The notes under the pieces: generated by a model
Seen by the model: the letters and a program-made list of their open reading frames with translations, nothing else
Databases searched by the model: none
What the model was told of the DNA's origin: nothing
Shown here: positions 7,635 through 11,179 of the stretch, piece by piece
How positions within the stretch are numbered: position 1 is the stretch's first letter
Layout: each line of letters starts with the position of its first letter
NCBI GenBank assembly: GCA_006226265.1
Contig: SBHH01000351.1
Coordinates: 1-11,179 of the forward strand
DNA length: 11,179 bases
Reading direction: 5' to 3'
Source: Alphaproteobacteria bacterium
GTDB taxonomy: Bacteria > Pseudomonadota > Alphaproteobacteria > Sneathiellales > Sneathiellaceae
Position numbers and translations under genes: made by a program

Positions 7635-8081
7635 GTGGGTTTGCGTAAAAATAGCCGGCAAAACGGTATGGTTGTCCATCTTCAGGGGTGCGTAGCCGCT
7701 ATTCTGGCCTTCACTCTCCCGTTTGCGCCCAATGCCGCCTATTCCAAGAATCTGACCGGCGATATCGTAGTCTTGCGCGCGCTTGACAAAGTGACAGCCC
7801 GCACGAAGGACCTCAATATCCCGATCGACGAGACGGTGAAATTCGGCAGCCTTGAAATCACGCCCCGCAAATGCACCAAGCGCCCGCCGGAGGAGCCGCC
7901 CGAAACCACCGCTTTCCTGGAAATCACCGAAGTGAATGAGGGGGAGGAACCGATCCGGCTTTTCAATGGCTGGATGTTCGCCTCAAGCCCCGCCGTCAAT
8001 GCGCTGGAGCATCCTGTCTATGATGTCTGGGTGATCGATTGCAAAATCCCGTCGCCGTCCAAGGACGACGGCAAGGAATAA
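7635..8081 (+). CDS. Secreted DUF2155 domain protein
   Basis: This 148-residue protein has a basic N terminus, a hydrophobic segment (about 18-30) and a likely signal-peptidase site near NAA-YS (34-36), so it is probably periplasmic. The mature part matches the DUF2155 family: VVLRALDKVTART, FGSLEI, Cys80 in RKCTKRPPEEPPE, AFLEI, NGWMFASSPAVNALEHPVYDVWVIDC ending at Cys136. The two conserved Cys could form a disulphide. The molecular function is unknown. Start is GTG at 7635, with AAGG 11 bases before it; an in-frame ATG at 7668 would shorten the basic leader but keep the hydrophobic core. The last 64 bases, which encode the conserved VYDVWVIDC motif and tail, overlap the 3' end of aat on the other strand. 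The gene is probably co-transcribed with mlaD and NDUFA12. It may act on the envelope, but that rests on context only. Confidence 0.88.
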   Translation: MGLRKNSRQNGMVVHLQGCVAAILAFTLPFAPNAAYSKNLTGDIVVLRALDKVTARTKDLNIPIDETVKFGSLEITPRKCTKRPPEEPPETTAFLEITEVNEGEEPIRLFNGWMFASSPAVNALEHPVYDVWVIDCKIPSPSKDDGKE

Positions 8082-8674
8082 AAATCCCCTTGAAGTAGCA
8101 GGGCTTCCTGCAGGCGGGACTGATATTCCCGCCGGCTGATCTCAATCGCACCGAAGCGCTCCAGATGGTCGGTCAAAAACTGCGCATCGAGGAGGCTATA
8201 GCCGCCCCATTTCAATCGCGCGACCAGATGGACGAGAGCGACCTTACTGGCATGGGTCACACGGGTGAACATACTCTCTCCGCAAAAGGCGCCCGCAAAG
8301 GAAACGCCATAGAGCCCGCCCGCGAGGGTCTCTCCCTGCCAGCATTCGATGGAATGGGCAAAGCCGCGCTCATGCAGCTCCCCATAAAGCTCCAGAATAG
8401 TTTCGTTGATCCAGGTGGTGGGACGATCCGGCTGGCTTTTCGCACATTCGCACATGACGCGCGGGAAATCCCGATCCACCGTCACGGTGAAAGGGGCCCG
8501 CCGGATGACTTTTCGAAGGCTTTTCGGCACATGAAAAGCATCCAGCGGGAAGATCCCACGCCGCTCCGGATTGACCCAGAAAAGGTCCGGATCATCGCGG
8601 TCCTCGGCCATCGGGAATACCCCGTTCATATAGGCGTTCAGAAGGACGTCCGCGGTGAGCACAGAACCCGGCAT
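8018..8674 (-). CDS. aat: Leucyl/phenylalanyl-tRNA-protein transferase
   Basis: Adds Leu or Phe from aminoacyl-tRNA to proteins with an N-terminal Arg or Lys, marking them for ClpS/ClpAP degradation in the bacterial N-degron pathway. At 218 residues it is close to the usual length. Family motifs are seen in order: GVFPMAE (18-24), FWVNPERRGIFPL (32-44), TTWIN (86-90), HSIECW (107-112), GGLYGVSFAGAFCGESMF (119-136) with the conserved Glu133 in GESMF, ASK (142-144), and LLDAQFLTDHLERFGA (161-176) with Gln165. It is the last gene of the aroQ-accB-accC-aat unit, 11 bases after accC. The ATG has no clear ribosome binding site (the gap holds the palindrome GGCGCGCC), so translation may depend on coupling to accC. 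The C-terminal 21 codons overlap the DUF2155 gene antisense. No terminator is visible. Confidence 0.95.
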   Translation of the reverse strand: MPGSVLTADVLLNAYMNGVFPMAEDRDDPDLFWVNPERRGIFPLDAFHVPKSLRKVIRRAPFTVTVDRDFPRVMCECAKSQPDRPTTWINETILELYGELHERGFAHSIECWQGETLAGGLYGVSFAGAFCGESMFTRVTHASKVALVHLVARLKWGGYSLLDAQFLTDHLERFGAIEISRREYQSRLQEALLLQGDFYSLPSSLDGDGILQSITQTS

Positions 8675-8685
8675 GTGAGGCGCGC

Positions 8686-10026
8686 CTATCTTTCGGCGAT
8701 GAACTTTTCCAGCCAGTGGATGGTATAGTCTCCGGCCCGGAATTCATCGTTATGGATGATTTCCTGATGCAGCGGCAGGGTGGTCTTTATCCCGCTCACC
8801 ACGAACTCTTCGAGTGCACGGTCGAGCCGCATCAGGCATTCCTCCCGGCTGTCCGCATGGATGATCAGCTTGGCGATCAGGCTGTCATAATAGGGTGGAA
8901 CATTATAGCCGGTATAGAGCGCGCTATCGATGCGAACGCCAAGGCCGCCCGGTGCATGGAATTCCAGAACCGGCCCCGGACTTGCCGCGAAGGTATGCGG
9001 ATCCTCCGCCGTCACGCGGCATTCAATCGCATGACCGGAGAATTTGATGTCCTCCTGCTTGAGCTCCAACGGCTTGCCCGCAGCGACATTGATCTGCGCC
9101 TGGACAAGGTCGATGCCCGTGATCGCTTCGGTCACCGGATGCTCCACCTGCAGACGGGTATTCATCTCGATGAAATAGAACTCGTCATTCTCGAACAGGA
9201 ACTCGATGGTGCCGACACCCTCATAGCCCATGTCGCGGATGGCGTCCGAGACGGTCTTGCCGATTTTCGCGCGAAGCTCGGGCCGAAGCGCAGGGGAGGG
9301 GCTTTCCTCAAGCGCCTTCTGGTGCCGCCGCTGGAGCGAGCAGTCGCGTTCGCCCAGATGCACCACATTGCCCTTGCCGTCGGCGAGGATCTGGATTTCG
9401 ATATGGCGCGGACCGCTCAGGTATTTCTCCATATAGACGGCATCGTTGCCGAAGGCGAGATTGGCTTCCGAGCGGGCGGAGGAAAAGGCTTCCGACAGGT
9501 TTTCAGGTGCAAGCGCCACCTTCATGCCGCGTCCGCCCCCTCCGGCGGAAGCCTTGATGATAACCGGATAGCCCATCTCGGAGGCGACACGCTCGGCTTC
9601 GGCGAGCGAGGTAATCTCGCCTTCCGATCCCGGTACGCAAGGAACGCCGAGTTTCCGCATCGTCTCCTTCGCCGTGATCTTGTCGCCCATCTGGCGGATA
9701 TGATCGGCGGAGGGGCCAATGAACTTGATGCCATGGGCCGTCACGATATCGACGAATTTCGCATTTTCAGAGAGGAAGCCATATCCCGGATGGATCGCAT
9801 CGGCATTGGTCACTTCCGCCGCCGCGATGATCGACGGGATATTGAGATAGCTGTCGGTCGAGCTCGGCGGGCCGATACAGACACTTTCATCGGCAAGGCG
9901 GACATGCATCGCATCGGCATCGGCCGAGGAATGGACGGCCACGGTTTTGATGCCCATCTCGCGGCAGGCGCGATGGATACGAAGCGCGATTTCGCCGCGG
10001 TTGGCGATCAGGATTTTTTCAAACAT
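8686..10026 (-). CDS. accC: Acetyl-CoA carboxylase, biotin carboxylase subunit
   Basis: Carboxylates biotin on AccB using ATP and bicarbonate, the first half-reaction of malonyl-CoA formation for fatty acid synthesis, in the cytoplasm. The 446-residue length is typical. An N-terminal Rossmann-like domain ([13 protein letters not shown]) is followed by the ATP-grasp domain. Residues matching the characterised E. coli enzyme are present: K116, K158, the glycine-rich loop AGGGGRGMK (161-169), H208, K237 in [10 protein letters not shown]275, E287, N289, R291 and E295 in [11 protein letters not shown], and R337. Nothing is missing. It starts 15 bases after accB with GGGA about 5 bases before the ATG, and ends 11 bases before aat. 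The carboxyltransferase genes accA and accD are not in the window, as is usual in bacteria. Confidence 0.98.
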   Translation of the reverse strand: MFEKILIANRGEIALRIHRACREMGIKTVAVHSSADADAMHVRLADESVCIGPPSSTDSYLNIPSIIAAAEVTNADAIHPGYGFLSENAKFVDIVTAHGIKFIGPSADHIRQMGDKITAKETMRKLGVPCVPGSEGEITSLAEAERVASEMGYPVIIKASAGGGGRGMKVALAPENLSEAFSSARSEANLAFGNDAVYMEKYLSGPRHIEIQILADGKGNVVHLGERDCSLQRRHQKALEESPSPALRPELRAKIGKTVSDAIRDMGYEGVGTIEFLFENDEFYFIEMNTRLQVEHPVTEAITGIDLVQAQINVAAGKPLELKQEDIKFSGHAIECRVTAEDPHTFAASPGPVLEFHAPGGLGVRIDSALYTGYNVPPYYDSLIAKLIIHADSREECLMRLDRALEEFVVSGIKTTLPLHQEIIHNDEFRAGDYTIHWLEKFIAER

Positions 10027-10041
10027 CGGTTCCCGCCGCCG

Positions 10042-10506
10042 TTATTCGATGATCACGAGAGGCTGACCATATTCCACCGGCTCCTGGTTGCCGACCAGGA
10101 TGCTGGTCACCTTGCCGGACCTTGGCGCGGCAATCGGGTTCATGGTCTTCATGGCCTCGACAATCACGAGGGTCTGGCCTTCGGTGACTGTATCGCCTTC
10201 GCTGATGAAGAGAGCGGCACCCGGTTCCGGCGCGAGATAGACCGTGCCAACCATCGGCGATTTCACGGCACCCGGATGGCTTGACGCGTCCGCAGCCGGA
10301 GCAGGGGTCGCCGGAGCTGCGACGGGCGTCGGCGCGGCGACGGCAGCAGGCATCACGGCCTGAACGACATCGGCCTGGGCGCTCGACCCGCGCGAAACGC
10401 GCAGGCGATGGTCGCCCATCTCGATCTCAATTTCCCCAAGGCCGGTTTCGTTCATGATCTCGGCCAGGTCACGAATTGCCTTTTTGTCGATATTCAGTTT
10501 GTTCAT
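10042..10506 (-). CDS. accB: Acetyl-CoA carboxylase, biotin carboxyl carrier protein
   Basis: Carries the biotin that shuttles CO2 between AccC and the AccAD carboxyltransferase. The 154-residue protein has an N-terminal helical segment (MNKLNIDKKAIRDLAEIM), a flexible Ala/Pro-rich linker (about 51-75), and a C-terminal biotinyl domain from about residue 82. The biotin attachment motif is EAMKTMN (117-123), with Lys120 the modified residue. The Thr after Lys differs from the E. coli Met. The start chosen is the ATG at 10506, where MNKLNI resembles the family N terminus and GGA sits just upstream. A TTG three codons earlier (10515) is possible but lies close to the upstream stop. Gaps of 22 bases to aroQ and 15 bases to accC indicate one operon. 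Confidence 0.96.
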   Translation of the reverse strand: MNKLNIDKKAIRDLAEIMNETGLGEIEIEMGDHRLRVSRGSSAQADVVQAVMPAAVAAPTPVAAPATPAPAADASSHPGAVKSPMVGTVYLAPEPGAALFISEGDTVTEGQTLVIVEAMKTMNPIAAPRSGKVTSILVGNQEPVEYGQPLVIIE

Positions 10507-10528
10507 AATGTCCAAGTCTCGGTTACTT

Positions 10529-10966
10529 CTAATCTATGAGTTCGGCAAGCGCGTCGAGGGCCAGCACATAGCCTTTTGCCCCAAAACCGCAGATAACGCC
10601 AGCGGCAACCGGCGAAATATAGCTGTGATGGCGGAATTCTTCACGCGAAAAAATATTTGAAAGATGCACCTCGACGGTCGGAAGCCCGGTCGCCAGAATC
10701 GCATCCTGCAACGCGACGGAGGTATGGGTATAGGCGGCGGCATTCAGAATGACCCCGCCATGACGCCCCTTTGCATCCTGTATGGCGGTCACCATCTCGC
10801 CTTCCGAATTGCTCTGCAGGCAATGAACCTCAAGATCGAGGCTCTCGCCATGCGCCTTGCACATCGCCTCGATATCGGAAAGCGTCAGATGGCCGTAAAT
10901 CTCCGGCTCGCGCGTTCCCAGAAGATTTAAATTCGGACCGTTGATCACAATGACTGAATGACGCAT
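10529..10966 (-). CDS. aroQ: Type II 3-dehydroquinate dehydratase
   Basis: Converts 3-dehydroquinate to 3-dehydroshikimate, the third step of the shikimate pathway to aromatic amino acids, in the cytoplasm. The 145-residue protein is a standard type II (dodecameric) enzyme. All recognised active-site positions fall at their usual numbers: P11-N12 in INGPNLNLLG, R19, catalytic Y24 in EIYG, N75 in ILNAAAYTH, H81, E99 and H101 in VEVHLSN, and R108. The start is the ATG at 10966, which opens MRHSVIVINGPN after a G-rich GGGGGCAGGT. An ATG 33 bases upstream would add an unconserved extension. It is the first gene of the probable aroQ-accB-accC-aat operon, which joins aromatic and fatty acid synthesis to protein turnover. 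Confidence 0.97.
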   Translation of the reverse strand: MRHSVIVINGPNLNLLGTREPEIYGHLTLSDIEAMCKAHGESLDLEVHCLQSNSEGEMVTAIQDAKGRHGGVILNAAAYTHTSVALQDAILATGLPTVEVHLSNIFSREEFRHHSYISPVAAGVICGFGAKGYVLALDALAELID

Positions 10967-11016
10967 ACCTGCCCCCGCACAACTCCAAACGCCCGGCATC
11001 CCGCCGGTCCGCTCCC

Positions 11017-11045
11017 CTTATACAGAAGTATGACAGGAGTTTAAA
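11017..11045 (-). promoter_or_regulatory. Probable promoter of the aroQ-accB-accC-aat operon
   Basis: On the - strand TATAAG (11022-11017) matches the -10 consensus at five of six bases, and TTTAAA (11045-11040) matches the -35 at four of six, with a 17-base spacer. Transcription would start near 11010 and leave a leader of about 45 bases before aroQ. Position and spacing support it; the -35 is weak. Confidence 0.5.
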
Positions 11046-11102
11046 GCAATCGTGAAATTTTGTTGGGGGAGGAAGTTGAGAATACGCTGGCAACGAGACG
11101 GC

Positions 11103-11129
11103 CAAACAATTTTAATATTATTTTGTTTG
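11103..11129. repeat. Spaced inverted repeat in the AT-rich right end
   Basis: CAAACAA (11103-11109) and TTGTTTG (11123-11129) are perfect 7-bp arms around a 13-base AT-only centre. The layout resembles an operator for a dimeric regulator. It lies about 58 bases upstream of the proposed aroQ -35 and could instead serve a rightward gene beyond the window. No regulator can be named. Confidence 0.4.
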
Positions 11130-11179
11130 AAAACATACACACGTAGTGATAGCATTTCGTGAAAAATAAATGGCATCTT

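Larger units (their letters stand above)
10967..11179. other. Upstream region of the aroQ operon to the window edge
   Basis: This stretch contains the probable aroQ promoter and, further out, a very AT-rich part with a spaced inverted repeat (11103-11129). No complete gene is seen. An ATG at 11170 on the + strand could begin a rightward gene, but only three codons are visible and no clear ribosome binding site precedes it, so it is not annotated as a gene. Confidence 0.5.

Noticed and set aside
8716..10284. A 522-codon open frame on the + strand antisense to accC and accB
   Set aside because: It mirrors the codon structure of two secure genes with all catalytic residues. Its translation is rich in Arg, His and Asp, shows no recognisable domain, and spans two genes and their gap.
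10967..10999. A longer AroQ from the ATG at 10999
   Set aside because: The extra 11 residues are not part of the family, and starting at 10966 puts every active-site residue at its standard number.

Overview
The window reads as a chromosomal housekeeping stretch from an alphaproteobacterium. The evidence is the gene content: a complex I subunit of the mitochondrial NDUFA12 type, a DUF2155 secreted protein, and an aroQ-accB-accC-aat run in this order. Base composition is moderate (mid-50s % GC by eye) and similar across the genes. No tRNA, rRNA, CRISPR array, insertion sequence, integrase or phage gene was seen. I could not place the organism below class.

Left part (1-2338, + strand): the 3' end of aspS (aspartyl-tRNA synthetase) closes with a strong intrinsic terminator. 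It is followed by a single gene for a three-domain PAS / degenerate GGDEF / EAL protein, probably a cyclic-di-GMP phosphodiesterase, which ends in its own hairpin. A 290-base convergent gap rich in palindromes and short repeats follows.

Centre (2629-6744): nrdJ, the adenosylcobalamin-dependent (class II) ribonucleotide reductase, is on the - strand. It is divergent from the next gene across a 441-base intergenic region. That region carries two clear NrdR-box-like palindromes and a weaker third candidate around a plausible nrdJ promoter, which suggests NrdR repression.

Right part: on the + strand, NDUFA12, a solo MlaD-type MCE protein and a secreted DUF2155 protein form a short envelope/respiration cluster (6745-8081). 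It converges on, and overlaps by 64 bases, a - strand operon that runs aroQ (dehydroquinase), accB and accC (biotin carboxyl carrier protein and biotin carboxylase of acetyl-CoA carboxylase), and aat (leucyl/phenylalanyl-tRNA-protein transferase). A plausible promoter lies upstream of aroQ near the right end.

I found no convincing undescribed multi-gene system. The points most worth a second look are non-coding: the NrdR-box array before nrdJ, a three-way-junction fold after nrdJ, the repeat-rich convergent gap, and the convergent coding overlap in which a conserved DUF2155 motif lies antisense to the end of aat.
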